Source: Druceiella hillmani
Taxonomy: Eukaryota; Arthropoda; Insecta; Lepidoptera; Hepialidae
DNA length: 64,000 nt
Assembly: GCA_039881145.1 (NCBI GenBank)
Contig: JAYKKI010000015.1
Location: forward strand, 30,421,001 to 30,485,000
Direction: 5' to 3'
In this document: positions 1 to 14,500 of the stretch, piece after piece
Position numbering within the stretch: position 1 is the stretch's first letter
How the letters are laid out: each line of letters starts with the position of its first letter
The notes under the pieces: model-generated
Seen by the model: the letters and a program-made list of their open reading frames with translations, nothing else
Told to the model about the DNA's origin: nothing
Databases searched by the model: none
Program-made: the position numbers and the translations under genes

Positions 1-292
1 AAGCCAGTTATTCAGATGTCCTTTTTTCTTGTTTCAGGCACATCTTTGAACTTAATACTGTTTCAATTTCAATTAATTCTATTTCACACTGTTTTTCACA
101 ATTCGTTATTTAAATTTCTGATTCCTCGAGTGTTACTGATTCCTTATAATGTATGCTCTATTACTTGCCATATTATCACTTATTTCCAAAATGCAATTTT
201 CTGTGTAAAGGAATAAATTTTCAAGAATCTGGTAAAAATTGTAATAAAAAGAATACTGAAAATTTTTATTCTATAATAATGTCTTTGATTAA

Positions 293-450
293 ACAGCTTG
301 AGAGTCGATCATGCCTCGGGTGTGATGCGGGGTCGAGGGCGGGAAGCCAATAATGCCTAGCGGCGGAGTAGTCACCTCCAGGTTTTCCGTTTGAAATGTT
401 ATTTGGTTGCACCGTAACCTCACCCGCGGCAGGTCGACAATCAAGCTATT
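293..450. repeat. GC-rich element with imperfect terminal inverted repeats
   Basis: A 158-bp GC-rich block stands out in AT-rich DNA. Its left end (CAGCTTGAGAGTCGAT then GCCTCGGGTG) is the imperfect reverse complement of its right end (CACCCGCGGCAGGTCGAC then AATCAAGCT), with about 22 of 28 positions paired. It contains no transposase. A MITE is the likeliest reading, but a CpG-type regulatory island cannot be excluded. Confidence 0.45.
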
Positions 451-1496
451 GAATATTATGACATGACAGAATAATTAAAATATTTAAGAAACAATTAATG
501 AAAACATATTTAACTGCCAAAAAGGAATGTTTAAACAGTAAACACCCTAATTTTGATTTAAACCGAACACCAAATAGTGATTAAATTATTCAAAAGTAAT
601 AACATGTGGTTATCCTAGTTTTAAAATATTTTTTTTATATAGATGTGAGTTTTTATTGACATATAAATGTATGTATGTATAATATATTAAGTGAATTGTT
701 AAAAGTGAAATATATTGGAATAATAAGACGTTTAAAATAAGCCTTTCCCTCACTACTTAATAACATTATCCGTTTGGATTTCACCTGTGTTAGTATACGA
801 CAAGTGAATGGTGTGCAAAAATTGTGCAAGAAAAATGGTACACCTACTTCTTTTGAATAACTACATTCCTCAATAACGTGTAACTTTTTTTAATGCATTA
901 AATACAATGCGCACACCACCTCTAGAACAAAATGTTATAAGTGTTTTCTATTAGACAAAAAAAAATTAAAAATTTGTTTCACGTTTTTCATGAAACTGAA
1001 ACCTTTATTATGTATGCACATTATTATGATTCTACTGGGCATTTCAATACGCATATTTCTTGGAAAAGTGTAGATTGCATTATAATTTTGCAAACTTTAA
1101 GCCAGAAAAACGCTTCAAGGTATATGAAAAACCAATAAAATTCATTATTTAATATTGAATGACTTGTAACATTATTTATAGATGGTAGAAACAAATTTAT
1201 TTAGCACTTTGTAAGGCGCAATTGCGAGTTAGTGGCCACAGGTGAAGCCCATGAATCCTTCAAACAATATAATATTGTAATTCATAAGTAATTTTATGAA
1301 AAAATTCTTTCAATATTGGCCATTTTTGTAACTCTTAAAAAGGTAATACATTGTTTAAGTAATTAACACCAATGTATTTCGTTAGAAAGTTAATTTAAAT
1401 CGAAATATTCCTGTCCTCATTTATAACTCATCTTTCTTTAAACTTCACCAGTTTAGTTTTGATCTGACACATTACCACTTTCCAAGGCTGGTTGCG

Positions 1497-1760
1497 TTAA
1501 GGGGACCAGATCAGTGATGAAACATAGCTATTATATCATAATTACCTTCACAAATCCAAAGCTACCTATACAACGTATGAAAAGTCTGCTTGACAATTTG
1601 AAATAGAAAAATTGTGAGTTTAGTTGTATAGGGTTATACAAATATATATGTATTAGATTTGCAGCTCATTGAAACATGTATTATATTTTGACAAATTACA
1701 AAAAACTGTAAATTTGTGTTATCGAACCACAATATTATATATTTGTTCTGATCCCTTTAA
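1497..1760. repeat. Weak TTAA-flanked inverted-repeat candidate
   Basis: TTAAGGGGACC at the left and GGGATCAG-type sequence followed by TTAA (reading inward TTAAAGGGATCAG) at the right resemble piggyBac-style ends around 264 bp. The pairing is only about 10 bases and then drifts, so this is tentative. Confidence 0.2.
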
Positions 1761-3058
1761 GTAGCTTAATCATGTTTGAGATTTCACTGAGCAATGTAAT
1801 TAATTGATTATAAAAATTTTTTTATAAAGCTTAAGGAGCTTCGAGAATTTCATATCTGACGAAATTTTACGTTAAGGGAGGAATATTGTTCAGAAGTTGA
1901 CTACGATGTTCTGATAATATATCACAAATTTTTTATTATCTATATTGTACTTTTGTTATTTACTCAATCTGTAATAAAATTTTTTTGTTGTAATTTTATA
2001 AGAAATTGCAATATTTGGGCTACAAATTTACTTCTACTTTTCTTAAACTATTTTTGAATTTTACTCTTATAATTATTAATATTTATTCTGTCACACATAA
2101 GATTCCCTGAACTGAGCGGACACATTGTTAGACTAGCTGGTACTGCCTATATTATCTCTTGTTTCAAGTAAGGCAGAAGATATTATGACACTAAAACATG
2201 TGAAATGGTTTGAGGGTGTCAAAAATTGTTGTAAATGTAACTATGGTGAATAAGCTGCCTAAAGTTGTGTTTTGCTCAATGTATCGTTTGCTAATATGAT
2301 ATATTCTTTATTTACCCAAAAGAAATTTTTAAATAGAATCCTTAAATGAATTTTTAATTAAAATACTATGTACGTTTAGTTTGCATCCTCTCATAGTTAA
2401 ATTAATTTAAGTTCTATTGTTGATATGATTGTAATATTATGAGTCAAATATAATATTTGGAAATAAATTACTCTGGATAATTTTTAAAGTGTCACCTAAG
2501 AATTTCGTGATTACAGTGATAACAGGGTTTAGAAATTTTATTGTCTTTATTCCCTTCTATTATGCATATCTCTGTTTAAATTTGTTGGTGTAATATAGTC
2601 AACGCTAGTGTGATGTGTACACGGTTTGTTTCAAAAATGTCCCAAATTTTTTATATGCTTAGTAGCTTTTAGCTAAAGTTCCTTATGTTTATATTTATCC
2701 AGTTTTTGTCTAAGACTGTACTATAATACAGATGGTACAAGTTCTATTCTATTGGGTAAAACTGGTGAATGTGAATGTCCTCAATAATCTCTCAGTCTAA
2801 CTAAAAATAGATTGTTCTACACTTTGTTGACGCATGATAATATCACCTGTATACGCACATGTTGAGTGAATGTCTAAACGTTGAATATGCATTTTATGCC
2901 TGCTACTTTTAAATAGGATACAATATGAAGATTTAGACAGATAGAATAAAGTATTATTTTTAGTGTTATTAGCAGTCTTACCTTACATTTTTATATATCT
3001 TTTTTTATTCAGTTTTGAATAATTTTCTATGTATATATGTATTAAAATTACTGAAGTC

Positions 3059-3254
3059 TTAACACATTGGGGATGGACCCTGTCAATAGCTTGTGTACTG
3101 AATCAGTTGATTTAATTCAATTTGGGCTCTATTTATTAAGCCTCTCGCTGAACCGAGAGAATGAGCTGTATGTGCAGGTTTGATCCAGTCAATCGACATG
3201 AAAATCAACAACCAGCACCCGGCCTGTAGACCTAGTCCATTCCCAATGTGTTAA
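3059..3254. mobile_element. TTAA-flanked MITE (piggyBac-like), 196 bp
   Basis: The block is bounded by TTAA on both sides. Immediately inside lie inverted repeats CACATTGGGGATGGAC (left) and, read inward on the other strand, CACATTGGGAATGGAC (right), 15 of 16 identical. TTAA target sites are typical of piggyBac-type elements. There is no transposase, so it must be non-autonomous. Confidence 0.75.
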
Positions 3255-4269
3255 TATCATTTTGATAGTGAATCAAAGTAAATGTCTGTCTTAGGTTTTG
3301 AGTTTCAGTCTGAAAATTTCACAATTCTAGACCTATGTAATATAAAGAACCCATTTCTAAGTTACGGTATTTGTATTGAGGGTTCAACACAAAAAAATTC
3401 TGTAAACACTTTAACTTTTCTGCATATTCTTAAATTGTTTCAGAATTGCCAGATGTTAACTTGATAATTTTATTTTAGCAATAGAATTCTTGCTAAATTT
3501 ATTCATTCAAAATCACGAATGGAATACCAGAAGAAGAGTTGGAATGCGGCAATCAATATATATTAAGAGACTACAAATTGTATACTAAGAGATTCTGTCA
3601 AAAATTCTTTCAGGTGAGATAATTCAACTAAGAAGTGAGAGTGTGTCAAAAAAACTGGTACATTTTCACCAAATATGGTGATAATGTACTACAGTCTTTG
3701 CATTGGAGTGAAACTTCTTTGTATCCTGGTGCTATCCAGAAATGAAACAATAATTTTTGAATATCTGTGAACACAATTTTCCTTGCTCAAAAAAATTAAA
3801 ATGTTTAGTATCTTTATCTTGCTACAGCAAGTGTATATTTTATAGACTAGAAGACAGATGCTGAAAACTCTTCTATTTTGGAATTTTATTACAGAATTTA
3901 CGACTATTGTTGAATGACTGATTGAATTGTGGAGAGTAAATATTCCCATTTTTACCTATTATATATTATTTTCCCTTCGATTTTTTTTTATTAAAAACTA
4001 AGAATTATTAAAAAAAAAAGTCATACAAGTTTAACCTGTATGTCATGTGCACTCATATAATATACAAGTACACTTGTATTGTTGCATATTTAACACATTT
4101 TAATTACAACAGTAGAGTGAAATATTTCTAATCAATAAGAATTACGTCAGAATTTAAGTTAAAGCACATAATACTAACATAATAGATTGATAGTCTAAAA
4201 AGCACATATGAAATTTAAAAAAGTTTCTAAAAATGTTGTGACGATTATTATAATTACATCTATGCACTC

Positions 4270-4275
4270 TTTATT
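4270..4275 (-). promoter_or_regulatory. Possible poly(A) signal of WASHC5
   Basis: AATAAA on the minus strand about 340 bases downstream of the WASHC5 stop. No better hexamer was noticed closer to the stop. Such hexamers are frequent in AT-rich DNA, so this is weak. Confidence 0.25.
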
Positions 4276-4611
4276 ACATTCAAATATTGTTCCTAAATCA
4301 GAGCAAATTGAATTGATATTCATAACCCTCAGTGAACGAAGGTATTGTTTAACTTCTTAATAAACCTACAGATTTAAACGTAAGCAATGAATATACTGAT
4401 GAAGTTTATGAAACAACTTGCAGTTTTCAATTTAGCACTACAAATAAGAATGCTACAAAGATATATTAGTTAACTCGTGGACAGCTACTGTGCGGACAAC
4501 AGTATATAGATGCATTTATAGATTTTGTGCGGGTCCGATGGAGTCGCACGATTAGTTAAGTGTAGGGTGACAAAAGATACTGAATATATGTTATTTAATA
4601 GCTTTTATATT

Positions 4612-7600
4612 TCATATTTGTTTGTGATCACTTAGCAATATTAAAATAGATAGAGGTATAATATTTTCAACCACAGTGAATGAAATTTTAGATATATAAC
4701 ATAAATGTTGTAGGAACTTGAAAGCTTGCGCTGCTTCTGCTGGCACTTCTGGAGTTTTGGAGCTGCAAGAAAGAGGCAAATTTTAATTAGTTTCCCTATG
4801 TGTCCCACTAATATTGTGTATTGTAATATAGACATAATGAACTAGAATAGACTTATGACAGTAATGAAGTAGAAATGTACATCATAGAAAACGGGAGTAG
4901 CTATACATGATTGTGTGTTAGTGCTAATAATTACATACAGAAGTAAATAGTATCCCATCAGGGCCGTCTTAGGCTATGCTGGGGCCCTTGGGCACACAAG
5001 AATTTAGGGCCCTTTTGGAATGTAAAGAAAGCGAATTATACAAATTTTTTTCACTATGATTATGGGTAAACAAATATATTATAATACAATATGTCATTAA
5101 TGATTTTAGTATGCTGCTGTTTTTTTTTATTATGATTACGATAATAGTTAATTATATTAAACGAAATTAAATCACGTTACTTCTGTCCGACTGAAAGTGT
5201 ATACATCAACCGGGGATTCCCCCATCCATAGACAAAGTCGACATTTATTTATAGCCGCTTGACTTTGGCATCGGAGTGGTTTGCATGGATGATCGCTAGA
5301 TGGTGTGCTTAGTAAATTAGGTAGGACGCGTTCAGAAATATTGTTATATTTTGTAAACTTTCAAATTACCAAATAACTGAATAAAAAACCAAATAACTTG
5401 AAAATAGACTCTAGATTATAAACTCAAATAAATGTCTGGTAAGTTATAATGGTGTTTGAATCACTCAAATTATTCATAAAAATGTATTGATTCGGATAAA
5501 TCTGAAAATGATCGACGTTCGTACAACGAGAAAAATGTAATGTGCCCGACCAAAATATTTTAAGATTGAATGTGAGAGAAATTGTCGGTCTTTCGGGGCC
5601 CTCTGAGGATGGTGCACTGGCACCGTGTGCCCTTATGGTAAAGATTATGAATGAGTAAAAATTAAAATAATGAATATTAAGAAATGTCTCAAACATGTTA
5701 TAGCAGAGTCGTAAAAATAATATAATAGGTATGAATACATATAAGAACATGGTAATTCATAAATAGGAAGGTGCAGATAGAAAGATAGTTAATACACAGA
5801 TTTTAAACACTTTATTACAAGTTTTCACCGTTTTGAATTTATTGATATACTCTTAATGCCTGTATGGTTTAATAAACAGGTGAACAAGAACAGAAAATAT
5901 GTAGGAAATACAAATACTTACTTTAGTGTGACAGATACAGTAGCCACAACATAATTGCTCAGCATTTTAACAATATCTTCTGCTGATTGTCTACTGTGCT
6001 GATTCAGCAAAGTTAGTACACCCACTGATAGTTCGTGTCCATCAATATAATCTCCTGCCCTCCTACTTGCTAGCTCATCTGACGAACAAAAATGTATAAA
6101 ATATCAGTTGGAATAAACAAAAAAGTGACTCAAGTATATATTTAATTTTTTGAAGAATTTTACTTGCGTTCAATGGATTTTCACAGGACGCTAAAGCTGC
6201 TGTATTGTCTGCAAAAGTACCTATTATGGTTCCAATAGTCAGGGGCGAGTCCGAGGTAAATAAAAGATACAGAGTTGGGTCCAGGGGTATTCCAGCATAC
6301 ATTCAATGTAGATTTATAATTTCTTCTCCCTGTCTCACACAGAAGAGTCTTTCAGAGAGGGAAAATTTTAGGAAAATGAAATAGTTGGTTGGTAGCTGGG
6401 TTCTTATCTATACAACAGGCCTTCGTGCCATATGCAATCAAACGCTTGGGATATGTCAAGGAAGACAGCGCAACAGTATTTCTTTTTTTCGATGCTCCTG
6501 TGTATTTCTTCTACAAGTCTATGGACCTGTTCGATGGGGCCATGATTTTCTCTGAATCCAAATTGGTAGTCAGGAATTATTTGGAATTTCTCAATTTTGG
6601 AATTCAAGTGTTTTAAAAAGAGGATTTCCATAACTGTCGGTACTATAGGCAGCAGACTAATAGGTCGATAAGATGACACCTGTGCAAGCAGTTTTCCGGG
6701 CTTAAGTGGTTGCTTTCTACAGAACTCGAGTTTACGGGTTGGAGGATCATTTCCTATTTCCCTAGTTTAAGCGTTAGTCAGGTTAATTAACCGCCGCCTG
6801 AGACTCGGCATTGTTACTTGTTTGGCACCAGCCAGGGGACGCGTATAGGGTGGGTCTAGGAATAGATGGTAAATCCTACGGATGCAAGTAACTGCATCCC
6901 CATGTATTGAATAATGTATAAGAATAAAATTGTTAAGTCTATCACTGGAAATTTAAGAGGGTGGATAAATGTTTATGAATTTGTAAACTTTTAACGATTA
7001 ATTTCAATAACTTGCCAAACAAATATCACTTACCAACAACATATAGAATATTGTTTTCCCACTTCATGCTTGTATTTAAGTTTGTAATACCTTCATTTCC
7101 AAATTTTATTACAATTAAAAAACTTAAATACTTATTTTATAATACTTACTTTTTAACGCTCGTTAAAAAAAAGCTGTGACAGTAAAAAGATTTAAAATAT
7201 TGATAAATATCCATTTAAAATGACAAAACGTAACTAGAGATTATAATTTCTTAACAGAAAATTATATTCTGTAGTTATTTTTTTCTCATTATAATTATCA
7301 ATATTCTCAATGTTATTATTTAGTAAGATAAGCATGTGGCTTCTCACCACTGTTTTGGGTAAAAGATTTTGCATTTCCAATATTTAACTCAAAAGTTCCA
7401 CATCATGTGGAGAGTGTCTTAAAAGAATCTTAATAACCTATATCTACTATTTTCCTAGCATTTGTATTCTAAACAGACTGGTAATGATTGTTAAACTCTA
7501 TATAACATGAAAAAACAATTAATTAAAATATGAAGACTTCAGTGGTCACAGAATGGGAATGAGTTTATTTTAACTATGTCAAGGTTGAGACCAAGGCATA

Positions 7601-8478
7601 CTGAAATTATATGGAAAAACTTAGCAAAAAAGTAAATGAATATATGAAATCCCAATATTCACCTCAATAAAGATGAAGTTGTGCGCGGTATATATCTTTC
7701 TCAATTTTTCCAGGTTTAATACAATTGGTTAACGCTACATGTTTCGAAACAATCAACCTCTTATAAATTTGTCATTCAATACTCATCAGTAACTTAAAAT
7801 TCAACTTACCTATATTAGAAATAAACTGTAGCTTATTCAGTTGTGAAATTATCATAAGAAATGTTAAATTAACAGAATTCATATTTGAATATTGCTTTCT
7901 ATTCATAACATATATTTTGTCATATGGATTGGAGATGCCACAATGAACTAAATACTCATCCAAAGTGTGTATGAGTTCCAATGAAGGTTTTGACTTGGTC
8001 CTATTTTTGGCATAATCTCTCACATCTTTAAGTAGAGAACTGCAATAAAATTTATGTAAATGTATATATGTGTGTATAATATATACGGTGTCCGGGAATA
8101 GATATTGGACAAAGAAAGACACTATTCGTTGCTTATAGGAATAAATTGTCATTGAAATGAAATGTAAAACACGCTCTAGTTCTAATTGAGTGCAAAAAAA
8201 TTTTACATAACTCTTTCTAACACACCCAATACTTGACCATACCAGAGTGCGTCTTTTACCTGCTGTGGCGATGTCTTCACAGCTATTCGCGGATTATTCC
8301 TCCAAGCGGCGCTGACTATGTGTGCAAGTATCATGTGTACGAAAACGATAACAATTAATTATAAATTTTGTGAAAAAGTCATCTTTTAAATTTTATTTTA
8401 ACGACAATCAACTATTTTTCCATTAAGAAATAATGTCTTTCTTTGTCCGATATTTATTCCCGGACGTGTATATTTATA

Positions 8479-8524
<46 letters not shown>

Positions 8525-11500
8525 CACAATAACATGAAATACATGGTTTATATATTTAGTGCATCTTTAATACTACATATATGTAAATAGGACAGATTTG
8601 TTACTACAAGAGCAATCTTCCCCAGTCAACCGTACTGAAAGAACTTATAACAGGCGAAGCAATCAGTCTAAAGTAGATTGCAAACTATTGTCATTACTAT
8701 ACCTATTATGCAAAAAGAAAATGATATAATAACAAATATTTATAGAAAAAGGATGTAAATATTTTGTAATTACATTGGATTGTTGGAAGAAAAAGAAGAG
8801 GTATAAGGAAATGAGGAAGAGGAAAAAGGATACAAATGGAGGGATAATAAGAGTGTAGTTAGGAGAGATATAGTTTTTGAAATTATTTTTGAAAGTTTAC
8901 GTGGGCAAGTATATTTCCTATGCTAGGATGTAATATTTTTCATAACTAGGTAGTGTAAATAGAGAAGTAATATTTATATAAATACGAACAATGTTTGAAA
9001 ATGAAGAGCATTCATTGGTTTTCTTAATATAGATCCAGGCATATATATCCATAAATCTGCTAACAAAGTGAGAAGGTCTGGGTGAAAAGTTCGATAACAT
9101 TTCTTATTGACGAATTAACAAAAAATGAAATATGTACATAAAAATTTATTAAAATTAAGTTGTGTGGTTGAAAAAATAAACATCATATTTTTTATTGCTG
9201 CTTGTCAATTAGTAGAAACATGGTCAATTAGTTATAATTAAAATAATTACATAAACAAATTTAAATGGGTGGGCGAACTGAAAAGTTCTAATTTCAAGTT
9301 TAACTGGTATTATTAAATTGGCAACATAAAAACCTAACATCTTAGTTCACAAAGTTATTTTATTTTTTATATGTAATTAATAAATTCTATCTTCAGTTAT
9401 ATAAGCACCATTGTTATCTATCATTTGTCACCAGTAAATTCTATCTTCAGTTATATAAGCACCATTGTTATCTATCACTTGTCGCCAGTATGTATACACA
9501 GATAAAATTTCTTGGAGAATTCTTTGGGATTTTGATAGAAAAATTGGGTAAGTTTAACTTTAAGACGATCTGCATCTTTAAAATGTTTATTGTGTACCTA
9601 ATTACACAGTAAGTGAAACAAATGATTGAGGGCATGAGGTTGAGAGAGTACAGTAGATGAGAGCGCACAGTCTAGTCAGGTGAAAGTATTTACAACGATA
9701 ACTCTACCTTGCTCCACACCTACATGGACCCTTTTTTGAAGTTCAATAAATGTTAGCTCACGTGATAACCAAACAGAATATTTCCACTTCTTCTCCAAAG
9801 TATGAAGTTGTTTTTCTACTGCAGGATGAGAGCACGAGAGTAGCTCTGCCAGATAATACAAAGTTAACCTGGAATCTTCTTCAATAACACTACTTAATTT
9901 TTCTAATTTAATGTAGAAGATAGTTTTGAATCAGGGTTATCGGAGATCAAAATTTCTTTCTTTAAATCATTAGAACCAATGCTTGGCTGTGTTAGAAGAG
10001 GATACACCTTCACTCATCATTGTGCATATATACGCTCATGAACATATTTAGAAGAACCCAAAAAAGGGCAAATTTACATAAAAACACATTTAATTCTGTT
10101 GAATAAGTTTATAATAACTATTGAATTGAATCAATTAATTAAATTAACATTTTTTAACATAAAAACGTAGACTTGACGAAAAAAACGAGTTAGAAGCAGT
10201 AATCTCAGTACCTTAATTGTAAGGAGTTTTCACCTATCATAGTGAAAATTGTTCTAAAGACTAATTTTTTCATAATGGATGACAAAGTCAGTATTTAGTG
10301 TTACCTCCTTTTGCTGTAAAAAGTAACTACAGATTATACTTTTGAGGCCCCTTATGTTAGCTGGTGCCAGATTTGTGCGCTTAATTTGTTTTCCCAGCTT
10401 ATCCCAAACATGTTCTATCAGATTAAGGTCTGGCCACTCCAAGCAAATCATCTTCAACATATGGGACAAAAGGCACCACAATCTACTCTAAAATGGCCGT
10501 TACATATCTTACCGCAGTCAAGAACCCATTTTCTATGATGTGCAGCTCCGTTATGTGCTCCTAAGGAAATGCCTTCCCATACCATTACTGCCTCTCTCCC
10601 TATGATTCACCGGGTCATCTCGATACTTTAACTCTTCCATCATCTGACTTAAGACAGTGTCTGGACTCATCAGTAAAGAGTACCTTTGCCAATGCGTCTT
10701 CATCCCAGTTTCAGTGCGAATGAGCAAAGTTGGATCGAGCTAGTTGATGATCTGCGTAAAGGTCCTCTGGCGGGCAAATGTGCCCCTTTCCAGCCGCCTT
10801 AAGTCTTCTTCTAATGGTTTTGGTGCTGTCACTTGTCAACTTCCTGAAACTTGATGCTTACCTCAGAAAAAATCGAAGTTCGATTTTTTAAGATACTGCT
10901 TACAATAAATTTGTCGTCCCTCTCTGTTGTTACTCTTCTACGACCTCGCTCTTTATGTGTTGTATACTCTCCAGTCTGCCGGTATCGTTTAACATGTGAA
11001 AAATCACAGACTTTCAAACTCATAATGTTTGAGCCATTTCATTGTAAGTGTAACCATTTTCAATTAAAGTTATAGGTTTCAACACTTGAGCAATGCTAAG
11101 ATCGGCATTATCACTTTAAATTTATTAAATAATGTTCCCTTAATGCAATGATATTAAATTTATGACAAAGATAACAAAAATAAAAGTGTTTGTTGCAAAA
11201 TTTCTTACACTACTCAATACTGAATAATGTATGCAATAAAGAAATTACCAGATAACCGAAAAAAAAGCAAATAAAAATCGTAAATAAAATTCAACTGAAA
11301 TCCTTCTTTTTCAAATTACGTATACTGATATAGATAGCCAGTGTGAAATGAGAAAAAATTTTATGTTATTCTACTTTTTTTGTGTTCCTCTAAATACGTC
11401 TATGAATGTATATATTTATAAATATATTGCTGTACTTCATTTACTTTTCGGTTTAAATGGAATTTATAAAGCGAGAAGATTCTATATTCTTTTCGTGACA

Positions 11501-14500
11501 TTTTCATATTTTGGTGGTTCTTCACTTATGGGAACTCTTTACATGCCCTACCTGTTAGAGAAGTTTTTATAACATTCCAGAAATTGCTGGAAAAAAGTGG
11601 TGGGTTTATTAGTTGCCAACCTAATAAATTATTGTATAATTGGTCAATAATCAACTTTGATGTATGTAATGTTTAGTTCGCTTCGTAATCCTTAACAACA
11701 AAAATTAATTTTAGAATTAATTTTAACAATCTGTAGTACATAAATAGGTTACTTACTCATTCATTGCACGCAACGATGATTCAAGATGACCAGAATCAAA
11801 TTTGCATGAGGTATTTAGTTGATAGGAAATATGGTTTGATAATGTTTGAATAGTTCCAATACTAACTAAAATCTCACATAATGAGGGCCAAAGTTTACCA
11901 CCTTTTCCTATTAACTGCTGGTAATTCTTCAAAATTTTTGTTGAATCATGATCATTTTGTTCTGCATCACAGCGGTACATAATATCACCACTCCATGTAG
12001 CATCTTTTGCAACAGTAGCTCTTACTACATTTAATATTTCTAATAATCGATTCTTTATCATGAAAGAATACAACTTATTAAGACCGTGAAGCCCAGTGGG
12101 TCCTAGTGCCTCATATAGTTTTAGAAACGTTTTCATATTGACACTTTCCTTGTGGGTTTTATTTTCATACCATGCGGCATTTATATATATGTAAATAGAC
12201 GACCTGTTGAGTATAGTGTTTGTTTTAATTTGTATTAAATACGAAACTAAATTAATAAAAAATCGTACCTTTCAATAATTATACATTAGATCTGAAAGGT
12301 TACAGAAACTTTATACAACAATTACCTTGTGTCTACTAGTTTCAATATTTCCCGAGCCAAAGAACCCATAAACGAGGCCGATGGTGATATAATGACAACA
12401 CCTTTCCGTTGGTTTATTTCTTTTTCAACACTTTCATTAATTATTCCTGAAAACTAATATCGGGTATAGGTTAAAACGGTCCTAAATAAATTGATTTTCC
12501 ACCAAGTAATTAAAAATAAATTTTATCACATAATTGAATACTTACTTCTTCTTGCCATATTTTTAAGCCATGAATGTTGACATAATCTTGTATGTATTCT
12601 AAGGAACGTTTGTAGCCATCCATGCTTTCAGCCAACAGTTGTAATCTTTTAAATAAATCCGCAGTTGACGCATTCGATTGAGATTTATTTTTGCCTTGTG
12701 GATCTAACAATTCTTCAAATCGACCCCTGACATGATGGGCCAACTCTCTCCGTAAACCCAGTTCGAGTAATTCAGCAGGGTTGATACGCACAACGCCAAT
12801 TAACGTCGTTCTCATCAAAAGAATTCCTGAAGATTTCAAGAGATTAACAAACTTATGAATGTTCTTGAAACTTAGTTTACAATAAGCAGTATGATGACCA
12901 ATATAATGATTAAATTTTACCTTTCGTAAATACAGACGCAGAATGAGTTAATTTAGCTACCTCCATGCGTTGTTGCAATTGTGAATATTCTCGTAGCTGA
13001 TCTTTATCCACCCTTGTTGGAAGTTCTTTTATGCACCAAGTTTGTAAGTGAATTATTTTTGCGAGGACACTAAAAACCATTTCCGGAATAACTTGTAAAA
13101 CCTTTCCAATATAATTAACCAAATCATTGCTATAATATTGCGATACCGATACTAAATCTTCACTATGCGCTTGATTAATTCTTAATAAAGGTATTTCCAT
13201 AGCATTGGCCAATTTTAAAAATAATGCTCTAAGGCGACTTGTTATCGATGGATTTTCTTTAATTCTGCTCTGCATTAATGCGGTGTATGTGTCCACTATG
13301 CACCAAGCATAGCTTACATCAGCGACTGTTTCCAATGTAACTAGTGACTCTTCACGTAGGCTCGATACACGAAGAGCATTTCGCAAACACTGACGTGCAT
13401 CTGACAGACCTTGCACTACTGGAGTATTCGCTTGTAAACTATGGAACTCTTGTACTTCCTCTAGTGCTTGAATTAATTGTGCTATTTTTTTAGTCGATGT
13501 ACTTGTAATATCATCAGATAAAGTGCTCACTTGTTTAGCTATGTTAGAAAACCATAATTTAAGTTTTTCATTTTTCACAACATTTATAATTGGTTTATTT
13601 TCAGAAAAAAAATCAGACAACATCATCAACCTATCATGGGCATCAGTCTTGTAAAGCTTCCACTTATCATTCTTTGTTTCGAGTAAAATCTTGAACATAT
13701 GTCTGACTTTAAGTTCTATTTCAGCAGTGTTCATGAGCAAATCCAACATTAGAGATGGATTAAACTTCGATTCTTTCAACACAGTTTCTCGAATGTTTTT
13801 AGTTTTTTTATTAAACTCATTGCAAATAGGTTTAGTTGTATGAAGCATCAGCCAGCGCAAAGTAACATTACACTCTCGTAGAATGCTCAGAATTTTATTA
13901 ATATTATCCATTAGTTTTTCTTCAGTCAATGCATTTCCTTTAAGTATATTACTTGTTTGGGTTAAAAGTTTGTTGATCTGAGAACCATGCTTCATGGAAA
14001 TTTCTTTTAATTGTTTAGTATTGAGTGTATTAATTAGAGCGGCTTTGGCAGCTCGCATTGAATCCCACAAATCTGGAATACTCAGTGTTAGTCCCATATA
14101 CACAGATATAACCCAATTATCAGGGAAGTACTTATCCACAATCTCCCTCATTTGCGTGACTTCATTCATCAACATGTGCGGAGAAAAGAATAAGCAAACA
14201 AAGAGCATAGTTGCTTGTGTTGCCAAAGCTGTCGATCTATGTTCTGGTAAAGGGTACATTGGTATCTGGTTGTATATATCTTCAGACCGGAGTTTACCAA
14301 GAACCACATTTATAAATGTATCCTGAACTGGAACTCGACTGAAGAAATGAAATTGTCCTTATATTAATAGTAAAACGGCAAAATATAATTACGTACACAT
14401 ACAAAGAACATTTTGTTCTCCATATTATGTTTTTAATTTCTCACCTAAAATATTCCTGAGGGTAATCGACAGGTTTCTTTCCATTACTGTTAGAGAAACC

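Larger units (their letters stand above)
1..4611. other. Non-coding region downstream of WASHC5
   Basis: No host gene could be supported here on either strand. Open frames are short and rich in F, I, K, N and Y, as expected from AT-rich DNA. The stretch contains the inverted-repeat elements annotated separately and otherwise shows no recognisable gene. Confidence 0.6.

Noticed and set aside
16..353. Two overlapping short open frames at the left edge
   Set aside because: Random-length frames in AT-rich DNA; the second ends inside the GC-rich inverted-repeat element.
11348..11572. Plus-strand open frame of 74 codons in WASHC5 intron 8
   Set aside because: AT-rich composition, no family resemblance, and opposite strand in an intron full of transposon debris.
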